Source: an uncultured Sphingomonadaceae bacterium (GTDB taxonomy: Bacteria > Pseudomonadota > Alphaproteobacteria > Sphingomonadales > Sphingomonadaceae). Taken from it: a DNA stretch of 64,000 bases. Shown in pieces: positions 1-8,461 of this stretch. Location: positions 62,001 through 126,000 of the forward strand of contig CANMWO010000004.1 in the NCBI GenBank assembly GCA_947501695.1. The letters are read 5' to 3'. The translations under genes and the position numbers were made by a program. The notes beneath the pieces were generated by a model. That model did not search any database. It saw only the letters and a program-made list of their open reading frames with translations, and was not told the origin of the DNA. Every line of letters starts with the position of its first letter. Position 1 is the first letter of the stretch.

Positions 1-1755
1 ATGGATAAAGCGACAGCGCTAACCAAGGAAGCGATTGATAGCGGCAACCTTCTTTTGGCCTACGACACCGCAATTTCGGCAATTGGCGAGGGAAATGAGT
101 CGGCTGAATTGCGTCACTTGATGGTCCTTGCTCTCGCCCGGATGGGTAATGGCGAACAGGCCATGGAGCTTTTCCGTCAATATGGTTTGAACAGCTCAAC
201 GGACTCGCATCACCTGAGCATTGCTGCGCGAATTTTAAAGGATGCGGCATTAGCAATTTCAGCGACCAACGAACGTCATGCCGCTTTGCTTAAAGCCTAT
301 GACGCTTATCAGAGAATTTTTGAGGATAGCGGGGATAGCTATCCGGGAATCAACGCCGCTACGCTTGCATTTCTGGGCGGACAGAAAGATCGCGCAGATA
401 GCATTGGGTCATCAATTCTTGATCTTCCGCAAATAGCGAACCCAGATAATTATTATGACGCTGCGACGCAGGCCGAAGCCTTGTTGATCGTAGGGCAGTT
501 TGATGCGGCACAAGACAGCCTGAACAGAGCCGGTGCGATGCCGGACGCCAACGCTGGTGCCAAGGCGAGTAGCAGTAAACAGCTAGCTCTTGTGGCAAAG
601 GCAGCTGGTCTGGATCAAAAAACAATCGACGTGCTACTCGCGCCCATATCGCCACCAACGGTCATTCACTATTGCGGTCATATGTTTCTGGAAAACCCAG
701 AAACCGAAGCTAAGTTGCGAACGGCAATAGAAGAGTTTTTCGATCAAAAGGATGTTGGCTATGCCTATGGCGCATTGGCCGCAGGCTCAGACATATTGAT
801 TGCTGAAACTATCTTGGAGCGCGGCGGAGAATTAAATGTGATCCTGCCATTCTTGCAGGACGATTTTATTGCCCAGTCCATTTTGCCAGCCGGAGAGGGT
901 TGGCTGCAGCGCTTCGAGACATGCATGAAGGCCGCGAACAGCATCAACTATGCGACAGAAATGCATTATGTTGGTGATCCGGATCAGTTTGGTTACGCGA
1001 GCAAAGTGGCAATGGGAATGGCAAAACTCAGAGCACAATATCTTGGGCGGTCAGCGGATCAACTTGCGATTTGGGATCGTTTTGAATCAACCGGTTCGGC
1101 TGGTACAGCGGCAGATGTCGAAGGGTGGATATCTTACGGAGGAACGCCTCACATAGTGGATGCCGGACCTGTCGATCGCAATTTAAGCAGATCGGAAAGG
1201 CCCGATCAAGACCTGCACAAACGAACAGTCGCAGCAATATTATTCACCGACTTCCCTGGCTTTTCGAAACTGTCAGAGGCTGCCCTTCCGGCATTTTGGA
1301 ATGGGATCATGGGAAATATGGCAAAAGTACTGGAAAACTATCCAGGCCAAATTCTTGCCCAAAATAGCTGGGGTGATGCCCTGCTCGCTGTGACCCCCGA
1401 CGCTCCGTGCGCTGCCAGTCTGGCGTTGGAACTGCAAAGCGCGCTGCAGGATTTTGACTATGCACTTTTAGGCATGACGGAAAGTAGCGGCATGCGCATT
1501 GGCCTCCACTATGGTCCGGCCTATGAAACGGAGGACCCGATTACCAAAAAAACAACACTCTATGGGACAGAAGTATCACGGGCAGCGCGGATCGAACCTG
1601 TGACCCCTCCCGGCGCGGTGTTTGTTACAGAACCATTTGCCGCAATTCTGGCGCTGGAAGCGCCAGATGATTATAAATGCCGCTACGCCGGAAATATTGA
1701 ATTTGCCAAAGGCTATGGCACCTATCCCATTTACCAACTCACATATCGGGTTTGA
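1..1755 (+). CDS. TPR-region protein with a class III cyclase-like C-terminal domain
   Basis: The N-terminal ~390 residues are helical and Ala/Leu-rich, like TPR or TRAFs-binding repeat regions. Residues ~405-580 resemble a class III nucleotidyl cyclase domain: FTDFPGFS and WGDALLAV carry the two metal-binding Asp positions. The residue before WGDA that is usually Lys is not Lys, and the usual Asn of the N-x3-R motif is Ser in SRAARIE. Metal binding may therefore remain while ATP specificity or activity is doubtful. A stress-sensing or signalling role is inference. The window begins exactly on this ATG, so the true start could lie further upstream. Confidence 0.75.
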   Translation: MDKATALTKEAIDSGNLLLAYDTAISAIGEGNESAELRHLMVLALARMGNGEQAMELFRQYGLNSSTDSHHLSIAARILKDAALAISATNERHAALLKAYDAYQRIFEDSGDSYPGINAATLAFLGGQKDRADSIGSSILDLPQIANPDNYYDAATQAEALLIVGQFDAAQDSLNRAGAMPDANAGAKASSSKQLALVAKAAGLDQKTIDVLLAPISPPTVIHYCGHMFLENPETEAKLRTAIEEFFDQKDVGYAYGALAAGSDILIAETILERGGELNVILPFLQDDFIAQSILPAGEGWLQRFETCMKAANSINYATEMHYVGDPDQFGYASKVAMGMAKLRAQYLGRSADQLAIWDRFESTGSAGTAADVEGWISYGGTPHIVDAGPVDRNLSRSERPDQDLHKRTVAAILFTDFPGFSKLSEAALPAFWNGIMGNMAKVLENYPGQILAQNSWGDALLAVTPDAPCAASLALELQSALQDFDYALLGMTESSGMRIGLHYGPAYETEDPITKKTTLYGTEVSRAARIEPVTPPGAVFVTEPFAAILALEAPDDYKCRYAGNIEFAKGYGTYPIYQLTYRV

Positions 1756-1806
1756 ACCGAGCAATCACAACCGGCGACAATCAGGACTGGCGCGATTTTC
1801 CTTACA

Positions 1807-3513
1807 TCATGCATTTCTGATCAATTGTCCGGGCCGAGCGCCGGTTGATTGATCATATCTGCGGATTACTTCACCCGAAACAATCGTTGCGTCATAGCCC
1901 GTGGCGCGTTGATGAAGGCGCTGACCGCCTGCGGGTAGATCACGAACAATTTCGGGCAAGTGCAATTTCAAACCTTGTAGATCGATCACATTGATATCGG
2001 CTTTCGCACCGGGTTTTAACAAGCCACGATTGGGTAATCCGACCGCTTTTGCTGCTTTGTGCGATAGCATATGTACGGCTTCGGCGAGTTCGAAGCGCAA
2101 TTCGCCAGGGTTTTGCACAAATTGGGTGAGCAAAAAGGTCGAATAGCTTGCATCACATATCGCGCCATAATGCGCGCCGCCATCTCCTAATCCGGGAATA
2201 CAATGGGGATGGCTGAGCATTTCATGCGCGCTATCCAATGTGCCATTTTCATAGTTACCAAGCGCGGCAAGAAACAAGCCTTTGCCTTCGGTTTCCAAAA
2301 GCCGGTCATAGGCAATTTCCTGTGGCGAACAGCCTTTGGCCGCAGCCTGCCCGGCCATACTCATTTCTTTGGACGGTGCGTAATCCGGCGGATCGTTGAG
2401 CGGAAACAGCCAATTCCAATCACGGGCCAACGCGTTAAACGGATGACCCGGTTCAAAGTCTTCCGTGATCAAGGCTTGGCGTAATTCTGGATCCCGCATG
2501 GCCGCAATCTGTTCCTCAACAGTGAGGTCCGCAATTTTTGCCCAACTGGGACAAAGCACAAAGGGATGCACCGTTAGTTCCAGACCAGCGATTAAACCAA
2601 TCGGGCGTGGCATGATTTGCGCGGTTGCCTTGCCACCATTGGCATTTGTCTGGTCAATCATATCCAGCACTTTGCGCCACCGCGGCGGCCCATCATTTCC
2701 AGAAGCGAGGGTAAAGGTTGCCGGTCGGCCACTGGCTTCAACAACCCGTTCAATCACCTTATATTCTTTGTCCCAACCGACAAAGGCATCGAGGACGACT
2801 TGAAACGTGCCGGTCCCGGCATCCGCCATACCGCCGCAAATCGCTTCCAGTTCGGCAACATCTGCCTCGAAAGTCGGGATGCTTCCGCCATCCGCTGTCT
2901 TGTGAATCGAAAGCCGCGATGTTGCAAAGCCTAACGCCCCCGCTTCCATCGCTTCTTTCGATAGCTTGCGCATCATAGCCAAATCGTCGTCATTTGCGGG
3001 CTCTCGGGAGGCACCGCGCTCACCCATGGCATATACTCTCAGCGGCGAGTGAGGGAGATAGGCGGCAATATCAATATCGCGCTTGCCCTTGGCCACTGTG
3101 TCTAAATATTCTGGAAATGTTTCCCAGTTCCAAGGCAAGCCATCAGCCATCACGACGCCCGGAATATCTTCGACGCCCTCCATCACATTGATCAGCATAT
3201 CGTGATCTTCGGTTCGGCACGGTGCAAAACCAACGCCGCAATTACCCATGACGGCGGTCGTTACGCCGTGGGATGACGATGGGCTCAATTCCTCCGCCCA
3301 GATACATTGCCCGTCATAATGGGTGTGCACGTCAATGAAACCCGGTGTCACGATCCGATCAGTCGCATCAATTTCTTCTCGGCCATTACCCGTAACCTCG
3401 CCAATTACGGTAATTTTTCCATCGGAAATTGCAATATCGCCGTCGATCAAATCACCGCCACTGCCGTCCGCAATCGTCCCGCCCCGGATCACCAAATCAT
3501 GTTCCATAGTCAT
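1807..3513 (-). CDS. N-acyl-D-amino-acid deacylase-type amidohydrolase
   Basis: Amidohydrolase-superfamily enzyme of 568 residues. The N-terminus has the small beta-domain typical of D-aminoacylases (VIRGGTIADGSGG) followed by the metal motif FIDVHTHYDGQ. GVTTAVMGNCGVGFAPC is the conserved D-aminoacylase segment that supplies a metal-ligand Cys. Further on are GDGGAHYG and a C-terminal beta-domain (GLLKPGAKADINVID). Such enzymes hydrolyse N-acyl groups from D-amino acids or related amides in the cytoplasm; the substrate here is unknown. The MAPEG gene ends 10 bases upstream on the same strand, so the two are probably co-transcribed. Two start codons (residues 1 and 3) are possible. Confidence 0.9.
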   Translation of the reverse strand: MTMEHDLVIRGGTIADGSGGDLIDGDIAISDGKITVIGEVTGNGREEIDATDRIVTPGFIDVHTHYDGQCIWAEELSPSSSHGVTTAVMGNCGVGFAPCRTEDHDMLINVMEGVEDIPGVVMADGLPWNWETFPEYLDTVAKGKRDIDIAAYLPHSPLRVYAMGERGASREPANDDDLAMMRKLSKEAMEAGALGFATSRLSIHKTADGGSIPTFEADVAELEAICGGMADAGTGTFQVVLDAFVGWDKEYKVIERVVEASGRPATFTLASGNDGPPRWRKVLDMIDQTNANGGKATAQIMPRPIGLIAGLELTVHPFVLCPSWAKIADLTVEEQIAAMRDPELRQALITEDFEPGHPFNALARDWNWLFPLNDPPDYAPSKEMSMAGQAAAKGCSPQEIAYDRLLETEGKGLFLAALGNYENGTLDSAHEMLSHPHCIPGLGDGGAHYGAICDASYSTFLLTQFVQNPGELRFELAEAVHMLSHKAAKAVGLPNRGLLKPGAKADINVIDLQGLKLHLPEIVRDLPAGGQRLHQRATGYDATIVSGEVIRRYDQSTGARPGQLIRNA

Positions 3514-3523
3514 AGCTCGTTTC

Positions 3524-3922
3524 TCATCCTCTGATCACATGCACCACGCCGCCGATAAGCGAACCTAGCACGAAAATATAAATGGGCGGCATGCTCACAT
3601 AGAGCCACCGCAAACGTTTCTCAGGTGCCTTATGATATCCCAAAGCGTAACCGATGCGCATGAATGGCCAGATTAGGCCTATAGCGGCAGCCCAAACGGG
3701 GCTGACAACATAAGCGAACAACCATAATCCGGGTAAGAATAAAACCAGATGCTCAAGCGTATTTTGATGAGCACGAACATATCGTTCATATTCCGGCGGG
3801 CCGCTATGTGACGGCACTTCTATCTTAAACCTTCCCCGCGCCAAGCCCGCCATTAACAAGGTGAAATAATAAGCCAAAAGCGCAAGCGCGCTGACGATCA
3901 CAACATAGATATATGGATCCAT
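3524..3922 (-). CDS. MAPEG family membrane protein
   Basis: About 132 residues with four hydrophobic segments, beginning MDPYIYVVIVSALALLAYYF. The segment RAHQNTLEHLVLFLPGLWLFA matches the conserved E-x2-N-x2-E-x3-F core of the MAPEG family (membrane-associated proteins in eicosanoid and glutathione metabolism). The start at 3922 is preferred over a longer reading frame because GGAGGGG lies about 10 bases upstream. It is the first gene of a likely two-gene unit with the amidohydrolase. In bacteria these proteins are glutathione transferase/peroxidase-like, but the substrate cannot be read here. Confidence 0.8.
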   Translation of the reverse strand: MDPYIYVVIVSALALLAYYFTLLMAGLARGRFKIEVPSHSGPPEYERYVRAHQNTLEHLVLFLPGLWLFAYVVSPVWAAAIGLIWPFMRIGYALGYHKAPEKRLRWLYVSMPPIYIFVLGSLIGGVVHVIRG

Positions 3923-3956
3923 GACTATTCTATTCCCCTCCGTATCAAGCCAGCGA

Positions 3957-4175
3957 TCATAGACAGCCCGAAAGGGATAGCCATACTGCATTTGGATAAC
4001 ATCGGGCGTATTGCTTTGAGTTGAAGAGCTCCAGCAATGCTGAAAAGCCTTTCGGGACGGTATAATCAGGCAGCGTCACTACATCCATAAGCTCTGCCTT
4101 GGTCATAACTTTGCGGTTCGCCGGGGTAGGAACCGACAAGATTGCAATGATTTTGCGATTCTTCGTTTCCGTCAC
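3957..4175 (-). CDS. Small hypothetical protein (uncertain)
   Basis: A 72-codon frame with a GTG start, giving MTETKNRKIIAILSVPTPAN at the N-terminus, with an internal ATG at residue 24. No family is recognised. It lies just upstream of the MAPEG start and overlaps its possible 5' extension. Upstream there is only a weak A-rich stretch instead of a clear ribosome binding site. It may be a real small gene, a degraded remnant, or chance. Low confidence. Confidence 0.3.
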   Translation of the reverse strand: MTETKNRKIIAILSVPTPANRKVMTKAELMDVVTLPDYTVPKGFSALLELFNSKQYARCYPNAVWLSLSGCL

Positions 4176-4250
4176 TTTTCTTTGAATAACTTCATTGAAA
4201 TGATCAACTTAAGACAGTAAGGGCATTCGCAAATAATAAGAGATCCAAAT

Positions 4251-4559
4251 ATGCTTGTTGACGTTTACTGCGATGATACCATCATTGGACACAGCGAGCT
4301 TTACCGGCTCAATGGCTTAGAAAAAGCGGCCACAGGTACCCTGATCGCTGCAGGTCCTTATGATCAAAAACTCCACGCGACTGTCGTTGAAGGAGACTAT
4401 TACGGTGGCAGAGGCCAATCTCTCTACGTTCAATCTCAAACCCATGGATTGATCGAATGTGATGCAATTGCCATTCAGGATTTTTCCAACTTGCTGGGTG
4501 AAGTAGAAATTAACCTCAGCGGCATTGCAGAACCATCATATGAGACCTGCTTTTCCTAA
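4251..4559 (+). CDS. Hypothetical protein, 102 residues
   Basis: Soluble, mixed alpha/beta-looking protein beginning MLVDVYCDDTIIGHSELYRL and ending in ETCFS. It has no signal peptide or membrane segment. Composition is protein-like, with acidic patches and hydrophobic alternation (ATVVEGDYYGGRGQSLYVQ), and no competing frame exists. No family is recognised. It stands alone between the leftward MAPEG unit and the leftward membrane protein gene. Confidence 0.55.
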   Translation: MLVDVYCDDTIIGHSELYRLNGLEKAATGTLIAAGPYDQKLHATVVEGDYYGGRGQSLYVQSQTHGLIECDAIAIQDFSNLLGEVEINLSGIAEPSYETCFS

Positions 4560-4627
4560 AGTAATAACCCGCCATGATGCTATTTCTGACATTGCTTGTG
4601 TCGGCAAGCCATCCAAACATTGAATCG

Positions 4628-5257
4628 TTACTTCGCTCTATTGCTCAGGACTCGGGTGAGCAAATAGGCGACTAGTCCGGAAAATATTCCAAATAGCAAA
4701 ATGGCATAACGGCCATCGGGTATATGTGTCGCCTGAACAAGCAACCGGTCATGCTCTTGCAAACTTGCCCATTTATGCTGGGATGCGTCGGCAAAATCAT
4801 CTGTTGCGAACAGGTCGACAAGATCTCGGCGACTGCGGTATCTGACAATGACTATTCTGTCCCAGCGACTATTAGCAGTATCGACCCAATCGCTGCCATA
4901 TACCGGGTGAGAGCCCCGCTTTACCATGAGCGGGATCATCACTTTACTAAATCGTTCATAAGCTTCTTTCCCAGTGCCGCTAAAACTAGAACTCTCGGGA
5001 TAGTTGGCCGTTTCGTGAAAGTTATACATGTTAACTGTGTAGATAGGCTTTCCATCATCATGTTCCAAAAACCGGCGCAACAGCGGTAGATCGTGCCTCG
5101 CACCAGGGTTTTGCGTTTGCGCTTCTATAACTTCGATATATTCGTCGACTTCATCGCGATCCAATGACGTGGCACCCCACTCGTACCAACTCATTAGTCC
5201 GACACAGATCGCCCCTGTGACGGCAAGAGCAACGACCCAAGGTTTTAAAAATCGCAT
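4628..5257 (-). CDS. Membrane protein with a DUF1330/ABM-like domain
   Basis: About 209 residues from the start at 5257 (MRFLKPWVVALAVTGAICVG). An N-terminal membrane segment is followed by a soluble domain and a C-terminal membrane segment (YAILLFGIFSGLVAYLLTRV). The soluble part (IYTVNMYNFHETANYP, RWDRIVIVRYRSRRDLVDLF, DFADASQHK) reads like the dimeric alpha-beta barrel of DUF1330-type proteins. The function is unknown. The gene is divergent from the HxlR regulator at 5340, and two palindromic operators lie between them, so it is the likely target of that regulator. Confidence 0.7.
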   Translation of the reverse strand: MRFLKPWVVALAVTGAICVGLMSWYEWGATSLDRDEVDEYIEVIEAQTQNPGARHDLPLLRRFLEHDDGKPIYTVNMYNFHETANYPESSSFSGTGKEAYERFSKVMIPLMVKRGSHPVYGSDWVDTANSRWDRIVIVRYRSRRDLVDLFATDDFADASQHKWASLQEHDRLLVQATHIPDGRYAILLFGIFSGLVAYLLTRVLSNRAK

Positions 5258-5278
5258 GATAGAATTCCACCAATAGAG

Positions 5279-5319
5279 CTTGCAAAATACAAGTACTATT
5301 GGTGCTTGCATTATGCAAG
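5279..5319. promoter_or_regulatory. Two tandem palindromic operators between HxlR and DUF1330-like genes
   Basis: Two 15-base palindromes with the form CTTG-N7-CAAG lie 26 bases apart. Site 1 at 5279-5293 is CTTGCAAAATACAAG. Site 2 at 5305-5319 is CTTGCATTATGCAAG, a perfect inverted repeat. They sit in the short divergent region upstream of both genes, as expected for HxlR/MarR-type winged-helix dimers. Binding by the adjacent HxlR protein is inference. Confidence 0.6.
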
Positions 5320-5339
5320 TGCTCGTGCATTTTAGTTGG

Positions 5340-5720
5340 ATGCCTCATAACTCAAACAGCTGCCGCTCGAACTGCCCGATTAATTTTGTCTTAGAAACAT
5401 TTGGAGACAAATGGACGCTGCTTATTGTCCGGGATCTGATGTTCAAAGGAAAGCAAACCTATGGAGAGTTTCTTCAATCGGGCGAAAAGATTTCAACGAA
5501 TATCCTCGCCAATCGACTGAAACGGCTTGAGGAACACGGAATTGTTGCCAAGTCCGTAGCACCAGAAAATGAATCCAGCTTCATCTACGCCCTCACATCA
5601 AAAGGGACAGATCTTCTTCCCGTCATGCTCGAAATTACAGCATGGAGCGCAAAACATGACACTATGACAAACACCCCAGATTCATTTTTCGAGATGTTCA
5701 AGTCAAAATGGAAGACATAG
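5340..5720 (+). CDS. HxlR family transcriptional regulator
   Basis: Winged-helix regulator of 126 residues from the start at 5340 (MPHNSNSCRSNCPINFVLET). Hallmarks are the N-terminal Cys region, FGDKWTLLIVRDLMFKG, SGEKISTNILANRLKRLEEHG for the recognition helix, and the wing YALTSKGTDLLPVM. HxlR dimers usually respond to electrophiles, aldehydes or redox signals through N-terminal cysteines. Two palindromic sites just upstream are probable operators. The likely target is the divergent DUF1330-like membrane protein gene, and autoregulation is likely. The longer in-frame start at 5280 would place the sites inside the gene and is less likely. Confidence 0.88.
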   Translation: MPHNSNSCRSNCPINFVLETFGDKWTLLIVRDLMFKGKQTYGEFLQSGEKISTNILANRLKRLEEHGIVAKSVAPENESSFIYALTSKGTDLLPVMLEITAWSAKHDTMTNTPDSFFEMFKSKWKT

Positions 5721-6103
5721 TTTCAACATTGTTGAACATAATGCGATTGTTTTTCTAGCACCCGGTTTTTTGATATGTAGCAAACATAACAAAAGCGGGT
5801 GCTTTGGGCGCAAAAACGGACACCAGAAATTTGGAAAAGCCGCAACGATCCGCACGGTTGCCCCTAATAAAATCGTTCTCGTTGTTCTTTAGACAATTCT
5901 TTATCATATGTTTTCGAATGTCATTTCATTCAACCTTCAACCCGCCAAACCTCATTCTTATAGGTGGTTTGTTGGCAACGGTTGGCGCCTGACAAAATCC
6001 GTCTATCGAATGCTGACGCGGGATAGTTTATGAGATCAGGGGCTGGCAAGCAGCTGCATATCATGTAAATCATCCGACAATTCTCTCTGATCAGGATCTC
6101 CCT
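5721..6103. other. Intergenic region with a degenerate dispersed hairpin
   Basis: A 383-base gap between the HxlR gene and the M1 peptidase gene. It is AT-rich, and the short frames inside look like chance. It holds one diverged copy of the GTCCGCTTT-type hairpin at 5798-5824. The second half must contain the promoter of the peptidase gene, but no convincing -35/-10 pair was identified. Confidence 0.5.
5798..5824. repeat. Dispersed hairpin repeat, copy 1 (degenerate)
   Basis: Ends GGTG...CACC enclose GCTTT, GGGCGCA and AAAACGGA. Read on the minus strand it matches the other copies (GTCCGTTTTTGCGCCCAAAGC). It belongs to the TGCGCCC-loop subtype and is intergenic, like all the others. Confidence 0.55.
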
Positions 6104-8083
6104 ATGCGCATTCACGTCTCATTTCTTTTGGTACCGTTTCTATTCCTCCTTGCCGGCTGCGGTGACCTAGTCTCGCAGGACACGGATCAACGGGGCGAAA
6201 TCGCGCCAATTCTGACAAGTGAAGAAGCGTTTGATGATCAGACTTTTGCAAAGCCCCAAGAGGCGCGTGTGACGCATATCGACTTGGATCTGGCAATGGA
6301 CTTCGATGCGAAGACTATCGGAGGGACCGCCACTCTAGATGTGCTGGCGGCGGATGAGGCAAGCGAAATTATACTCGACTCCAATGGCCTTCGCGTCTCT
6401 GCGGTCACGGATGAGGGTGGCAATGCTCTGAAATTTGCCCTTGGCGAGACGGTCGAAGGCAAGGGCGAACCCTTGACCATAGAGCTTCCCGCCCAGAAAC
6501 TGGAGCGAGGCGCCGAGCTGGCAGAGGGCGCGCTTGCCGCAACACACCGGATCGTGGTCGAATATGTCTCTGCTCCTGAGGCCGAGGCCTTGCAGTGGTT
6601 AAGCCCGGAGCAGACAGCTGGTGGCAAGCACCCCTTCATCTTCAGTCAAGGACAAGCGATCAATAACCGTACGTGGATTCCTACCCAGGACAGCCCCGGA
6701 ATCCGTCAGACATGGCAAGCGACCATCTCGGCGCCCGAACCTTTGAATGTCGTCATGAGCGGTGTGATTCAGGGCGATCCCGAACCAGAGGACGGGAACC
6801 GCCGTGATTTTCGCTTCGTGATGAACAACCCGGTCCCTTCTTATTTGATTGCCATTGCAGCGGGTAATATCGAATTTCGCGAGCTTGGCTCGCGTTCAGG
6901 TGTATGGGCAGAACCCGAAGTTATCGAAGCTGCCGCGCAAGAGGTCGGCGATACAGAAGAGATGATCGACGCCGGGATTGCGTTGTTTGGTGACTATCGC
7001 TGGGGCCGCTATGACATGATCATCCTGCCGCCAGCCTTCCCTTATGGCGGTATGGAAAACCCGGTGATGACCTTTCTTACGCCGACGTTCATTGCGGGTG
7101 ATCGCTCTAACAATGGGTTGGTCGCACATGAATTGGCACATAGCTGGTCAGGAAATTTGACCACCTATTCGAGCTGGCGCGATGGATGGTTGAACGAGGG
7201 GGTCACCTCCTATTTCGAGAACCGCATTGTCGAGGAAGTCTATGGCAAAGAGCGCGCCGAGCAAGAATATGCTCTCAGCTATGCCGGTTTGGTCGACGGC
7301 ATTAATGATGTCGGCGCAGATAATCCCAACACGGCCATGCGCTCACCCGATGCAATAAGCCCATTCGATACGAAGGGTTTCGCGATTTACGACAAGGGGA
7401 CCGTGTTCCTGCGCACGGCGGAGAATATCATCGGCCGCGAAAAATTTGATGCCTGGCTGACTCAGTGGTTTGACAGTCACGCATTTGAGCCGGTGACATC
7501 CGAAATGTTCCTGGCTGATCTGCGCGAGAAGCTAATCGGTGACAATGCTGAACTGGAAAAACGATTGATGTTGGACGAATGGGTTTATGGCACCGGCCTG
7601 CCGGAAAACGCTTGGAAACCGGATCCGAAGGCCTTTGCGGAAGTGGACAGCGCGGTTGCAGCTTATGCGAATGAGGCAGCGCTGCCCAATGTCAAGGTCT
7701 GGCGCGACTGGACGGCGGCAGAGCAGCGACGCTTCCTTGAGGAACTCCCTCAGGATTTGTCTACCGAGCAACTGGCAGCACTGGACACGACCCTGGGGCT
7801 TTCGCAAACTGACAACAATGAAGTGTTGTTTCTGTGGCTCGAAGCAGCGCTGCGCAATGAATATGCCCCGACCGTTCCGCAAGCCGAACGCTTTTTGGCG
7901 ATAGTGGGACGCAATAAGTTTGTCAGCCCCTTGTTCACAGCACTCAACGAAACAGATTGGGGCAAGCCGATCGCTCAGCGCATCTATGCCGAAACGCGCA
8001 GCAGCTATCACGCCTATACGCGCGGCAATGTGGATAAAACACTTCAATATGAAGTATCTGCCGGAACGGAGTTGTCAGACTAA
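6104..8083 (+). CDS. Lipoprotein M1 family zinc metallopeptidase
   Basis: 659-residue aminopeptidase of the M1 (leukotriene A4 hydrolase/aminopeptidase) family. It begins with a lipoprotein signal ending in the lipobox LLAGC, so it is probably anchored in a periplasmic or outer-membrane leaflet. The N-terminal beta-domain is followed by the exopeptidase motif GGMENP and the zinc motif HELAH (first His at residue 342). The third ligand Glu follows 18 residues later in WLNEGVTSYFE. The C-terminal helical domain is like that of LTA4H. It would trim N-terminal residues from peptides outside the cytoplasm. It is monocistronic, with a hairpin repeat soon after the stop. Confidence 0.93.
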   Translation: MRIHVSFLLVPFLFLLAGCGDLVSQDTDQRGEIAPILTSEEAFDDQTFAKPQEARVTHIDLDLAMDFDAKTIGGTATLDVLAADEASEIILDSNGLRVSAVTDEGGNALKFALGETVEGKGEPLTIELPAQKLERGAELAEGALAATHRIVVEYVSAPEAEALQWLSPEQTAGGKHPFIFSQGQAINNRTWIPTQDSPGIRQTWQATISAPEPLNVVMSGVIQGDPEPEDGNRRDFRFVMNNPVPSYLIAIAAGNIEFRELGSRSGVWAEPEVIEAAAQEVGDTEEMIDAGIALFGDYRWGRYDMIILPPAFPYGGMENPVMTFLTPTFIAGDRSNNGLVAHELAHSWSGNLTTYSSWRDGWLNEGVTSYFENRIVEEVYGKERAEQEYALSYAGLVDGINDVGADNPNTAMRSPDAISPFDTKGFAIYDKGTVFLRTAENIIGREKFDAWLTQWFDSHAFEPVTSEMFLADLREKLIGDNAELEKRLMLDEWVYGTGLPENAWKPDPKAFAEVDSAVAAYANEAALPNVKVWRDWTAAEQRRFLEELPQDLSTEQLAALDTTLGLSQTDNNEVLFLWLEAALRNEYAPTVPQAERFLAIVGRNKFVSPLFTALNETDWGKPIAQRIYAETRSSYHAYTRGNVDKTLQYEVSAGTELSD

Positions 8084-8461
8084 TCGTACTTTGTTGAAAA
8101 TCGGGCAAGCCGAGATAGGGTGAATTCACGCCTAAGTGTCCGCTTTCGGGATAAAGCGGACACTGGCGTTGGATCCTAACTAACTAACTATTTTCTTGAT
8201 ATTAGATCGGATAAACTAAACTTGTGCTTTCCGCCTTTCGTTACGGTGAAGCCTCACGCCAAAAGAATTGCTCCAAAAAATTCACCAGTATCGCCATAGA
8301 CTTGTAAGTGACTATCTGTCGCAATCTTATTAGCCTCTGCAACACGGAGCAGACTGTCAAAGACTAGGGTTAGGGAATGATCAGCATGGCACGACCGTCG
8401 CGCGTTTTTGACGATTCTGTGCATAAACAGTATAATCGCAAAGTTTCGAAACTAGGCCGAT
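8084..8461. other. Intergenic region between convergent genes
   Basis: A 378-base gap between the ends of the peptidase and epimerase genes. It contains the best-preserved dispersed hairpin (8135-8164) and a CTAA tandem run near 8180. The remainder has no supported coding frame or RNA gene. Confidence 0.5.
8135..8164. repeat. Dispersed hairpin repeat, copy 2 (perfect)
   Basis: A perfect 12-bp inverted repeat, AGTGTCCGCTTT and AAAGCGGACACT, around the six-base loop CGGGAT. It lies 51 bases after the M1 peptidase stop, between convergent genes. There is no T-run, so it is not a classical Rho-independent terminator. Confidence 0.75.
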
